A stretch of 46,845 bases of DNA, from the NCBI GenBank assembly GCA_905199445.1, contig CAJKGK010000026.1, positions 1 to 46,845 of the forward strand, read 5' to 3'. The DNA comes from an uncultured Lachnospiraceae bacterium (GTDB lineage: Bacteria > Bacillota > Clostridia > Lachnospirales > Lachnospiraceae). The translations under genes were made by a program, and so were the position numbers. The notes under the pieces were generated by a model. That model searched no databases, had not been told where the DNA came from, and saw nothing but the letters and a program-made list of their open reading frames with translations. This document shows, piece after piece, positions 24,650 through 32,826 of the stretch (position 1 is its first letter; every line of letters begins with the position of its first letter).

Positions 24650-26602
24650 TTAAATAACCTTGACCTTTGTATCCGGTGCCATCAGCTTAAAAATTTCTTC
24701 AACATTAATTTTTGAAGCATTGTCCGCAAAGCAGGTGTCACGAAATACAGCCCGGTGGGGCTTCATGTTTGCAATATGTTTAATCACACACACCGGGATA
24801 TTTTCATCAAAACAGGCAATCAGATCATTGTTGTTATAATTGTGAACCGTACATCCCTGGATTTTTTGAGAATCATATGGTAATGACAGTAAAAATCCCC
24901 ATTGAAGTACACAGTCAAAAAGCAAATCCAAATCCGTACGGTCAGGTTTTACATTTGACTCCAACATGGACAGAAGATCCTGAGAATAGACTTCAGGGCT
25001 ATAAAATACTTCATTCATATTGCTTGTATCTAAACGAAATACCCGAAAACCCCCGTCAAACCGGGCATTTTTATGCGTCCTGGCAATCTGCTCTGCGCTG
25101 CGCCTTATACGTTCTTTGCCAATCTCACAAATATTATGATAGCCGGCCTTATAGGCATCACTGTTTTCATGACAGGGCTGAGGCAGCTGAACCATAATAA
25201 ACTTACGATGTCCGCCATCCTCTGCATTTAACTGCATGACACCATGCGCCGTGGCTGCAGACCCGGAGAAAAAGTCCAAAATCATATCATCATCTTTCGT
25301 TGAGTACTGAGCCAGGGTTTTCATTAGAGCAACCGGCTTGGAATAATCAAAAACACTGCTATTAAATAATGAAACTAAATTCTTTTTTGAATGGTCATTA
25401 GAATATTCATTTCCCACAAATTCCAATGTTGAAATGGCGCGTGTCCGCTTAATATACTGGATTTCAAACGCTGATCCTTTTTTAATAATTTTACAGTTCT
25501 CATAGGTTTTCGTATAAATACGCGAATAATCCTTATATTTTTTGACAACGATAAAACCATTTTTATAACCAAATTCAAATAAATCCTTACTCCATCTCCA
25601 CGCCCAGTCGGCTCTTGCATGTTTTCCGTTCTTCCGCTCCACATATTTTTCGTAGGACTGCCCTGGATAAAATGTCTCCCCATCAATGATAATCGGATAA
25701 TCCAGGCTTGCACTATACTGTAAGCTGTCATAATCCAATGTCTGATTCAGTTTATATTTCCCCCGTTCATGCTCAAAAGCATCGGAATACTTAAAACCTT
25801 CATCGGTATGAGATGGCAGGTATAATGCCGGATGGCTGCCTTTACTGTAAGCTAATATATAATCATGATTTTTGGCAATCGCATCACTGGTTTTTCCGGC
25901 TTTTTTAGTAATCCTGGGAAAACAGGCCATATACATATCCTTGCCAAAAATTTCATTACAGATTTTCATCAGATTATCGACTTCATGATCATCGATGGAA
26001 ATAAAAATTACGCCATCCTCACGGAGCAGATTTCTGGCCAGCAGCAGGCGGGAATAGAGCATTGAACACCAATCCGAGTGATATTTTCCCCCGGTTATTC
26101 CGTTTTCGCGCCCAAAGTTAACATTGCCGTCTTCATCGAAATACCCTGTACCTTCATTGTATGTATCATTATCCATAACAAAACGATCCGGATAAATAAA
26201 ATCATGGCCGGTATTATAGGGGGGATCGATATAAATCATCTTAATTTTTCCCAGATAGCTTTCCTGAAGCAGTTTAAGAACCTCTAAATTATCGCCTTCG
26301 ATATAAAGATTTTGTGTATGATCCCATGACTTGCTGTCATTTAAACAGGGTCTGAGAGTCTTTCGAATCGGTTTATTGGCGGCCGCAATGGCCGCCTTTT
26401 TCCCTACCCACGTAAATTCATAGGCCTCATCGCCGTCAACAATATCTTCTGACAGCATTTGCCGTAATAAGGTAAAATTTACGGTCTTTTTAGAGCGTCC
26501 GTTTGCATCTTTTGTCTCGGTAATGCAGTTTGGAAAAATACACTCAATCTTTTTAATGTTTTCAGAAACTAAATCCGGAGATTCCATTTTCATTCTATCC
26601 AT
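24650..26602 (-). CDS. mod: Type III restriction-modification methyltransferase Mod
   Basis: A 650-residue adenine-N6 DNA methyltransferase of the beta class. LYIEGDNLEVLKLLQESY (about 99-116), then IYIDPPYNTG (DPPY catalytic motif, 126-129) come first, and the AdoMet motif LDFFSGSAATAHGVMQL (about 440) comes after the target recognition region, the order typical of type III Mod. Mod reads an asymmetric site and forms a complex with Res. The sequence looks complete, so methylation should be functional even if Res nuclease is not. It lies 12 bases behind the upstream nuclease gene; GGAG precedes its ATG. Confidence 0.94.
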   Translation of the reverse strand: MDRMKMESPDLVSENIKKIECIFPNCITETKDANGRSKKTVNFTLLRQMLSEDIVDGDEAYEFTWVGKKAAIAAANKPIRKTLRPCLNDSKSWDHTQNLYIEGDNLEVLKLLQESYLGKIKMIYIDPPYNTGHDFIYPDRFVMDNDTYNEGTGYFDEDGNVNFGRENGITGGKYHSDWCSMLYSRLLLARNLLREDGVIFISIDDHEVDNLMKICNEIFGKDMYMACFPRITKKAGKTSDAIAKNHDYILAYSKGSHPALYLPSHTDEGFKYSDAFEHERGKYKLNQTLDYDSLQYSASLDYPIIIDGETFYPGQSYEKYVERKNGKHARADWAWRWSKDLFEFGYKNGFIVVKKYKDYSRIYTKTYENCKIIKKGSAFEIQYIKRTRAISTLEFVGNEYSNDHSKKNLVSLFNSSVFDYSKPVALMKTLAQYSTKDDDMILDFFSGSAATAHGVMQLNAEDGGHRKFIMVQLPQPCHENSDAYKAGYHNICEIGKERIRRSAEQIARTHKNARFDGGFRVFRLDTSNMNEVFYSPEVYSQDLLSMLESNVKPDRTDLDLLFDCVLQWGFLLSLPYDSQKIQGCTVHNYNNNDLIACFDENIPVCVIKHIANMKPHRAVFRDTCFADNASKINVEEIFKLMAPDTKVKVI

Positions 26603-26614
26603 CAGTCAATGCTC

Positions 26615-27670
26615 CTAACATTCATTAATTTCATCCATTGTAAACCAATGATCACAATGAAAACATCTGTAACTATACACATGCCGTGCCTTTGTATTAC
26701 AGATCTGTAAATCCTGGCCGCAATTTGGACAGCGTTTCTTCAGGTATCCAAAAAGCTTTTCATACGCTGTCCGTCTGTCATAGCCCCATATGTTATCGTC
26801 GTGATCAATTTGGGCAAAACCGGAACCTGTTGCAATGCTTCTCATATAATAAAGTGCCTTTCCTGATTTCTCACCAAACATTTTTCCGATTTTAGGGTTC
26901 CGGAAAAACTCAGCCTTTGTTATGTAGCCAGGAATAAAAAGTTCATTGGACTGATAATCAAAATACAATCTTGTATAGATATCACAGGCATTATTAAATT
27001 CGTCTAATATAAGATTTCTTAAAAACTCCTGATTACTCTGCTCGGCCAGGCCTTTTTGATCCCGGACAAATTCTGCATATTCGTAAAAAGAAGTGATGGT
27101 GTCGCTCCTTCTTGTAAAATGCGGATAAACTATATAATCCCATTTTTTAATATTTCGAATAATTTGCTGGTAATCCTGGACCTGTCGGGGCAGCCTGACA
27201 TTAGAAACCCCCTGATAATCCTTTGCTCTGAGCTGAGATGATTTAATTTCGACTGTAAAAATATGGTCATCTGCCATACGTGCTCTTAACGCCTCCGAAA
27301 TCTGCCCGGAAGGGCTGACAGAAACCTCTTTGTTAATCTCGTTGGTCCAGTCAAGGATATGCTGTGGATCTACAGAAGCCTGGTAAAGTAAGCCGTCAAA
27401 GGGGGCATGTTTGTCAAACTGGTCGGCTCTGAGGTTATCATAAGATAAATATCTTACATTGGTTTTATTTTCAAGATACTGTTCCAGGGCAAACTCAGCC
27501 AGCTTTCCCTGCGAAGTATTATTCAATGTTTCCGCGCTGCCCCGTTTTCTTTGCCATGTATTCTTTGTATGCGCGGCAATTTTTTTGATTTCTTCCGGAT
27601 TCAAAACACAGGGATCTGGTATTTTACAAATCAACGCTTTATCCAGTTCCAAAAATTTGATCGCATTCAA
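26615..27670 (-). CDS. PD-(D/E)XK nuclease-like protein with C-terminal zinc ribbon
   Basis: A 351-residue protein, first gene of the defence island. GKLAEFALEQYLE (E59), HAPFDGLLY (D92) and FTVEIKSSQL (E141-x-K143) give the order E, D, ExK expected of a PD-(D/E)XK nuclease, with residues numbered from the TTG start. C-terminal CPNCG and CFHC pairs (C314, C317, C336, C339) form a zinc ribbon, possibly for DNA contact. The TTG at 27670 was preferred because AAGGGG lies 9 bases ahead; the GTG at 27679 touches that site. I know no named family. It is followed closely by mod and res, and could supply nuclease activity to them. Confidence 0.72.
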   Translation of the reverse strand: MNAIKFLELDKALICKIPDPCVLNPEEIKKIAAHTKNTWQRKRGSAETLNNTSQGKLAEFALEQYLENKTNVRYLSYDNLRADQFDKHAPFDGLLYQASVDPQHILDWTNEINKEVSVSPSGQISEALRARMADDHIFTVEIKSSQLRAKDYQGVSNVRLPRQVQDYQQIIRNIKKWDYIVYPHFTRRSDTITSFYEYAEFVRDQKGLAEQSNQEFLRNLILDEFNNACDIYTRLYFDYQSNELFIPGYITKAEFFRNPKIGKMFGEKSGKALYYMRSIATGSGFAQIDHDDNIWGYDRRTAYEKLFGYLKKRCPNCGQDLQICNTKARHVYSYRCFHCDHWFTMDEINEC

Positions 27671-27701
27671 TCGAAACACCCCCTTGCTTTCTTTTACCTG
27701 C

Positions 27702-28577
27702 TTATTTAACCTCTACCAGCTCAATTCTGAAGTTCAGCTCTTTTCCTGCCATTTCATGATTGGCATCGAATGTAATGGTTGCCTCATCTTTTGCTGTGAC
27801 TTTCACAGGGAAGGGCTGTCCATACTGATTGGAAAGGTAAACCTGCTGGCCTACGGTCAGATCTTCAGAACCTGGAAGCTGAGCGATTTCCACAGTAAAA
27901 ATTGCATTGGGATCCGGCATACCATACGCTTCTTCCGGCATAAGATGGATGTCTACGATCTGACCCACTTCAAGATCAGCCACAGCGGCATCAAAGCCCC
28001 GGATCATCTGACCTGCACCGCAGACAAATTCCAGTGGTTCCCCTCTGTCATAGGAAGAATCAAACGGAGTTCCGTCATTAAATGTTCCTCTGTAATGAGT
28101 GCGGCAGGTTTTGCCTACATTACGCCCCGTCAGCGCAGGCGAAGAACCACAGCCCCCCTGGCATCCGCCGCCGCAGCCCTGTCCGTCTTCATGATGACCG
28201 CAGGAATGACCATCTTCGTGATGACCGCAGGAATGACCGTCTTCATGATGATGATTGCAGTTTGCCCCTGTAGATACCAATTCCCCTTTCAGATAAGCCT
28301 CAACCACCTGATCTGTATTTCCCTGAGCGCCGGCACATAATTCAATCCCTGCCTGTGTCAGTGCCGCCTGGGCACCACCGCCGATACCGCCGCAGATCAA
28401 TACATCAACATCGTTCTGTGCCAGAAGTCCTGCCAGTGCACCGTGGCCTGTGCCGTTGGAACCCATCACCTCGCTGGAAACCACCTTTTGATCCTGTACA
28501 TCATAAACCTTAAAATATTCTGTTTTTCCAAAATGCTGAAATACATTTCCATTATCGTATGTAACTGCTATTTTCAT
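27702..28577 (-). CDS. NifX/NifB-like domain fused to FKBP (SlyD-type) peptidyl-prolyl isomerase
   Basis: A 291-residue fusion. Residues 1-110 are a dinitrogenase iron-molybdenum cofactor-binding (NifX-like) domain (MKIAVTYDNGNVFQHFGKTE ... VLICGGIGGGAQAAL). Residues about 110-150 form a histidine/cysteine-rich linker with three copies of HHEDGHSCG-type repeats and GCGGGCQGGCG, clearly metal-binding. Residues about 150-291 are an FKBP domain with SlyD-like layout (FNDGTPFDSSYDRGEPLEF ... AYGMPDP). Probable role: metal-assisted folding or insertion of metal cofactors. The ATG at 28577 follows AGAGGA. No terminator separates it from the nuclease gene downstream. Confidence 0.88.
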   Translation of the reverse strand: MKIAVTYDNGNVFQHFGKTEYFKVYDVQDQKVVSSEVMGSNGTGHGALAGLLAQNDVDVLICGGIGGGAQAALTQAGIELCAGAQGNTDQVVEAYLKGELVSTGANCNHHHEDGHSCGHHEDGHSCGHHEDGQGCGGGCQGGCGSSPALTGRNVGKTCRTHYRGTFNDGTPFDSSYDRGEPLEFVCGAGQMIRGFDAAVADLEVGQIVDIHLMPEEAYGMPDPNAIFTVEIAQLPGSEDLTVGQQVYLSNQYGQPFPVKVTAKDEATITFDANHEMAGKELNFRIELVEVK

Positions 28578-28727
28578 CTTTAAATCCTCTTCTTTCATCG
28601 TTTATTGTTTTTATTATTTCTGTCCGTTTTTGTCATTGATGTCAAATTTTTAAGATGTATAAATCCATGGTTATTTTACCATATACCGCCCGTTTTGTGA
28701 AAGGGGAATAATTTCAGAAGATCGCCA

Positions 28728-29684
28728 TCAGTACTTACACTGGTTGCGGCACGCTCCATGCAGATAAGCGTACACATTATCAAACTCAATTTCTGCCCGG
28801 CGAAGCATGGCTTCCTCTGTAGCAAAGGCAATGTGGGGTGTTAAAAGCGTATTTTTTGCATGAAGCAGCGGATTATCCAAAGCCAAAGGGGGCTCCTGAT
28901 CAAACACATCGATTCCTGCACCTCGGATATTGCCTTCATTTAAAGCCTGAGCAAGGGCTTTGCTGTCAACAACAGGCCCTCTGGCACAGTTAATGAGGAC
29001 AGCGTTTTTCTTCATTGCTGCAATTTTCTTTGCATCAAAAAATCCTCTTGTCTGATCATTCAGGGGTAAATGCAGAGAAATGATGTCACTTTCCTTTAAA
29101 AGGGTATCCAAATCCGTATAAATCAGCCCTTCTTTGGCCCAGAACGGCTGCTCATGTCTTGAGTAAACGCATACTTTTGCCCCAAACGCCTTAAAAAGCT
29201 TTGCCGTTTTAAAACCAATCTGTCCGCAGCCCACAATCCCCACGGTTTTATGGCAGATTTCTGTTCCAGTCAGTCCACTGCCGGTAAGACCGCTGCGCAC
29301 GGCGCCATCACACTGTCTCAAATAACGATACAGTTCTATGGTCATACCGATGGCCAGTTCTGCCACAGATTGATTGGAATACCCGGCACAGTTGCAGATT
29401 GTTACCCCTTTTTCCCTGCAGGCCCTCTGCCCCACATGGTCGATTCCCGTAAATGCTACTGCCAGCATTTTCAGCCGGTTGGCCGCCCTGACCACTTCGT
29501 CCGGATAAGGATTGTTGGCAATCATAATAATGTCCTGATCTTTGGAACGCCTTTTAAGTTCCTCTACATCTGTTGTCTTTGTTGCATAATAAGTAAAGCA
29601 GTGACCTTCATCCTTAAAACGCCGGGCCAGCTGTTCAATCATTGCCTCAGATACGCCAATAGGCTCCAGTAAGCTTATATTCAT
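28728..29684 (-). CDS. D-isomer 2-hydroxyacid dehydrogenase
   Basis: A 318-residue NAD-dependent dehydrogenase. The Rossmann motif is GIVGCGQIGFKTAKLFKAFG (about 150), and the catalytic triad is present: R in NCARGPVVD, E in DQEPPL and H in LTPHIAFAT. It reduces a 2-keto acid to the D-hydroxy acid, or the reverse; the substrate cannot be told from sequence. GGAGG precedes the ATG at 29684. It seems to be a single gene; a 9-bp-arm dyad lies 80 bases upstream. Confidence 0.9.
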   Translation of the reverse strand: MNISLLEPIGVSEAMIEQLARRFKDEGHCFTYYATKTTDVEELKRRSKDQDIIMIANNPYPDEVVRAANRLKMLAVAFTGIDHVGQRACREKGVTICNCAGYSNQSVAELAIGMTIELYRYLRQCDGAVRSGLTGSGLTGTEICHKTVGIVGCGQIGFKTAKLFKAFGAKVCVYSRHEQPFWAKEGLIYTDLDTLLKESDIISLHLPLNDQTRGFFDAKKIAAMKKNAVLINCARGPVVDSKALAQALNEGNIRGAGIDVFDQEPPLALDNPLLHAKNTLLTPHIAFATEEAMLRRAEIEFDNVYAYLHGACRNQCKY

Positions 29685-29765
29685 TTGCTTCGTCCTCCTG
29701 TATATTTGTTCATCTTCTGCACCAGACCGCAGAATGGCTGACTAAACAATATATCATCGGCATCA

Positions 29766-29789
29766 TTTTTGCAATACCATTTGCAAAAA
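29766..29789. promoter_or_regulatory. Perfect TTTTTGCAA/TTGCAAAAA dyad
   Basis: Two perfect 9-bp arms (29766-29774 and 29781-29789) around 6 bases lie in the gap between the YibE/F stop and the dehydrogenase start. The symmetry suits a repressor operator for the dehydrogenase gene. The T-rich edge might also help terminate the YibE/F transcript. Confidence 0.45.
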
Positions 29790-29805
29790 AGGCCAAAGCA
29801 GTGTG

Positions 29806-30972
29806 TTATTCACCTGCCTCAGCCTTTTTGTCTTTTTTTCCTTTATGTGTCAGTATAATTCCCGCCGCCAGTGCCGTAAACGGTGCAACCGTAACCAAGC
29901 CAAAGCTTCCCACAACCGTATCCAGCACTTCTGCCGCCACATATTTATAATTAAGAATATGATCCACCGGCGTTCCCTGTGCCATAAAGACCATTAACAA
30001 GGTCACATAGCCGCCTGAATAAGCCAGCAGCAGGGTTGTTGTCATGGTTCCCATGGCAGCGCGTCCCACATTCATACCGGATTTGGCCGCTTCCTTCCAG
30101 GAAATGTCTGGTTTCTTTTCCACAACCTCATAAATTGCAGAAGTAATATCCACAGATAAGTCCATCATGGCGCCTGAAGCACCGATAAATATGCTGCTCA
30201 TAAAAATGGCAGTCAGATTCAGATGCTGATATCCACTGTAAAGCAGGGATTCGGAATCCGGCATTACTGCACCGTTAATCTTAAACAAATCCGTAAAAAT
30301 CATCCCAAGAATACATGTGGTAAAGATCCCAAGCAAAGATCCCATGGTGGCAGTGAGCGTCCGACGGTCAAACCCATAGACAAAAAATATGATGATTGTT
30401 GTCAGAAAAATCGTAATCCATATGCCAATCCAAACCGGTGAATAACCTTTGAGATACAAAGGTACGAGAATTTTCCATATCGTCAGCACCGTAATTACAA
30501 AAGAAAAAATAGCCAGGAACCCGTTTTTTCCGGCAACAGCAACCAGTAAAATTCCAAAAGCCACCAGTAAAAAAAGTTCCTTATCCAGCCGGTAATGGTC
30601 GGACATGACGACCGACTGAATATCACTACCCTGATGACTGATCGTAATCAGAGCCCGATCCCCTGGTTTATAAATCTTATCTTTTTCAAGAGAACCACTT
30701 AAAAAATTAACCCCCTCAAGCTCCTGACCTTTAAATATGCCATCCTGAATCACCATAACACAGGACTGCTCTCCGGACTGAATCAGCCCTGAACTGATAA
30801 TTCTGGAATTGTCCACACTGACAACTTTTCCGATTGCCCGCTCCGTTCCCTTATAAATCAAAGCATCCTCATAGCCTGTGGGAATGGCTATGAGGACTGC
30901 TGTGAGTATAAGGCCAATGATCAGCATACGAAGCGTGGACTTTTCTTTCAAAAATGTCCCTCTTTTTTTCAT
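29806..30972 (-). CDS. YibE/F-like multi-pass membrane protein
   Basis: A 388-residue membrane protein of the YibE/F family. One N-terminal segment (MLIIGLILTAVLIAI) is followed by an extracytoplasmic beta domain (about 40-130). Then come about seven membrane helices with the conserved FIGASGAMMDLSVDITSAIYEV and WKEAAKSGMNVGRAAMGTMTTTLLLAYSGG blocks. Function is unproven. Its ATG overlaps the stop of the alkaline phosphatase gene by one base (TAATG), so the two are made together, which suggests a link to phosphate or phosphoester uptake. Confidence 0.88.
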   Translation of the reverse strand: MKKRGTFLKEKSTLRMLIIGLILTAVLIAIPTGYEDALIYKGTERAIGKVVSVDNSRIISSGLIQSGEQSCVMVIQDGIFKGQELEGVNFLSGSLEKDKIYKPGDRALITISHQGSDIQSVVMSDHYRLDKELFLLVAFGILLVAVAGKNGFLAIFSFVITVLTIWKILVPLYLKGYSPVWIGIWITIFLTTIIIFFVYGFDRRTLTATMGSLLGIFTTCILGMIFTDLFKINGAVMPDSESLLYSGYQHLNLTAIFMSSIFIGASGAMMDLSVDITSAIYEVVEKKPDISWKEAAKSGMNVGRAAMGTMTTTLLLAYSGGYVTLLMVFMAQGTPVDHILNYKYVAAEVLDTVVGSFGLVTVAPFTALAAGIILTHKGKKDKKAEAGE

Positions 30973-32651
30973 TACTCTACACCGGTCAGCTCTGCCAGCT
31001 TTTCATAAATCTGGGTGTTATCATAATATCCGTCAAATTTTTCCTGTCCCACACCCTGGACAAGCACCTCCACCGGAAGTCCGGTGTGCGCATAAGAACC
31101 AAAGTTTACACCGCTCTTATTGTTAAGAATATGGGTGATTGTTACAGTCAGCGGTTCATAACTTCCATATTTAATATACGCATCCTGAGCAAATGTTTCC
31201 TCCTCACCGGTTCTGGACATCGTTGTTTCATAGGCCTCTTTTAGAAGGTCATACTCATACTGAGTCATCTCCAGAGTCCCGTCATCGTCAGATTCAGGGT
31301 GTTTATCCGCACTGTCCTTCTGCTGGGTATCAGATGCCCCTTCTGTAGTCGGTGCTCTAAGACCAAACAGCGCAGTCACATCCTTCATCACCGTATCAAA
31401 ATCAGTTTTATTTTCCTTGTATCCGGATACATAGTCTGAATCAAACTTGGCAAATGATATTTTCTGGTTATTAAAATTTGTCAGGAAAGTATCATAATCC
31501 GTTCCTGCATATCCGATGGTCAGACCGCCGGTTTCATGATCCCCGGTAACAATAATCAGAGTTTCATCCGGATGTTCATTATAAAATTCTACGGCTTCGG
31601 CCACGGCATGATCTAAAGCAATGGTATCGGAAATCGTCGCAGCAGCATCGTTGGCATGGCAGGCCCAGTCAATCTTACCGCCTTCAACCATCATGAAAAA
31701 TCCTGTATCATTGTCCAGAACTTCAATCCCCTTTTCCACATAATCCGCCAGCGCCCACTGTCCTTCTTCCCGGTCCATATCGTAGGCCATGGCATCACTG
31801 TCAGCAAGATGTTCATCGATCACAATAGCTTTGCCGTCAGCAGCAGAAAGCGCCTCGGCGGCTTCCTGAGTTTTTATAATCTTATAGCCGGCATCGGCCG
31901 CAACCTGGTAAATATCCGTCTGGTTATTATCCCCGCCTGTGGGGCTTAAAAGAGCGCCGCCTGCGAAATAATCAAAATTGCTTTCCACCATTTCCAGACC
32001 GATTTCATAATAACTGTTTCTGGATGCCTGATGTGCATAAAATGCAGCCGGTGTGGCATGGTTAATATTAACGCTTGAAACAATGCCGATTTTATAGTCC
32101 TTTTGTTTTTTAAGTTTTTCCGCAATCGTTTCATATTCCTGGGTAAAATCCGTACTTACATTAATGCTTCCGCTCCATGTTTTATGTCCTGTGGCAATGG
32201 ATGTGGCTGTGGAAGCCGAATCCGGTGCAAACGATGTACTGTCATAAGTCTGAGCCGATCCGGCCACAGGGAAATTCATCATCGTCAGATTATTCTGGCT
32301 TGATAAAACCGTCTTTTCCTCACCATCAACGGTCACCTGCGTCTGGTCTTCTGCATTGGCACTTACAAAATAATTGGTCAGCTGAACCTGTGGATAACTC
32401 ATCCCATCACCGATAAATAAGAAAATATATTTAGGCACATTTCCTTCCGTCACGTAATCAGTCACCAAATCCGCCGCCTGTGTCTGCGCACTCGCCGGTG
32501 TCTGGCCTTCCTGCTGTGCCTGAGCCTGTGTCTGGTCAGCAGCCTGTGTCTGTGCCTGAACACTCGATGCTGTGTCACTGTTACAGCCTGTCAAAACACC
32601 GGCTGCCATAACGGATGTCATCAATAAAGCCTTTGTCTTTGTTTTCATCAT
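30972..32651 (-). CDS. Alkaline phosphatase, lipoprotein
   Basis: A 559-residue surface enzyme. The signal peptide ends in lipobox VLTG-C23; a Q/A/T-rich flexible linker (about 30-60) follows. FLFIGDGMSYPQVQ binds metal, S in FAPDSASTATSIATGHK (near 145) is the phosphorylated serine, and GGKIDWACHAND, TGDHETGG and the C-terminal NFGSYAHTG supply the zinc ligands. It releases phosphate from organic esters outside the cell. GGAGG precedes the two start ATGs. A direct TTTACA repeat upstream may be a PhoP box. Compared with E. coli PhoA it has an extra insert (about 430-470, acidic). Confidence 0.93.
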   Translation of the reverse strand: MMKTKTKALLMTSVMAAGVLTGCNSDTASSVQAQTQAADQTQAQAQQEGQTPASAQTQAADLVTDYVTEGNVPKYIFLFIGDGMSYPQVQLTNYFVSANAEDQTQVTVDGEEKTVLSSQNNLTMMNFPVAGSAQTYDSTSFAPDSASTATSIATGHKTWSGSINVSTDFTQEYETIAEKLKKQKDYKIGIVSSVNINHATPAAFYAHQASRNSYYEIGLEMVESNFDYFAGGALLSPTGGDNNQTDIYQVAADAGYKIIKTQEAAEALSAADGKAIVIDEHLADSDAMAYDMDREEGQWALADYVEKGIEVLDNDTGFFMMVEGGKIDWACHANDAAATISDTIALDHAVAEAVEFYNEHPDETLIIVTGDHETGGLTIGYAGTDYDTFLTNFNNQKISFAKFDSDYVSGYKENKTDFDTVMKDVTALFGLRAPTTEGASDTQQKDSADKHPESDDDGTLEMTQYEYDLLKEAYETTMSRTGEEETFAQDAYIKYGSYEPLTVTITHILNNKSGVNFGSYAHTGLPVEVLVQGVGQEKFDGYYDNTQIYEKLAELTGVE

Positions 32652-32774
32652 TTCCTCCTGAAAATTGGTTTTATAGTCATAGTATTTCTCGTAAGGACAA
32701 GATTAGTATAACGAAGCGCCTGTAGGCCTTCTACCAATTTCAGGAAAAATATAGGTCAACTTTTTTTAAATCAT

Positions 32775-32790
32775 TGTAAAACTTTGTAAA
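32775..32790 (-). promoter_or_regulatory. Possible PhoP box upstream of the alkaline phosphatase
   Basis: On the minus strand TTTACA occurs twice 10 bases apart (32785-32790 and 32775-32780), similar to the direct TT(A/C/T)ACA repeats bound by PhoP in Bacillus. A TATACT -10 candidate lies at 32705-32710. The repeat is farther upstream of it than usual, and it overlaps the likely terminator zone of the GTPase gene, so the call is tentative. Confidence 0.35.
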
Positions 32791-32826
32791 AGTCCGCTTG
32801 CCGGCAGACCTTTATATCCTTATAGG

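Noticed and set aside
28181..28260. Three 27-bp tandem repeats that could suggest a small CRISPR or minisatellite
   Set aside because: They are in frame and encode the HHEDGHSCG metal-binding linker of the NifX-FKBP protein; there are no spacers.
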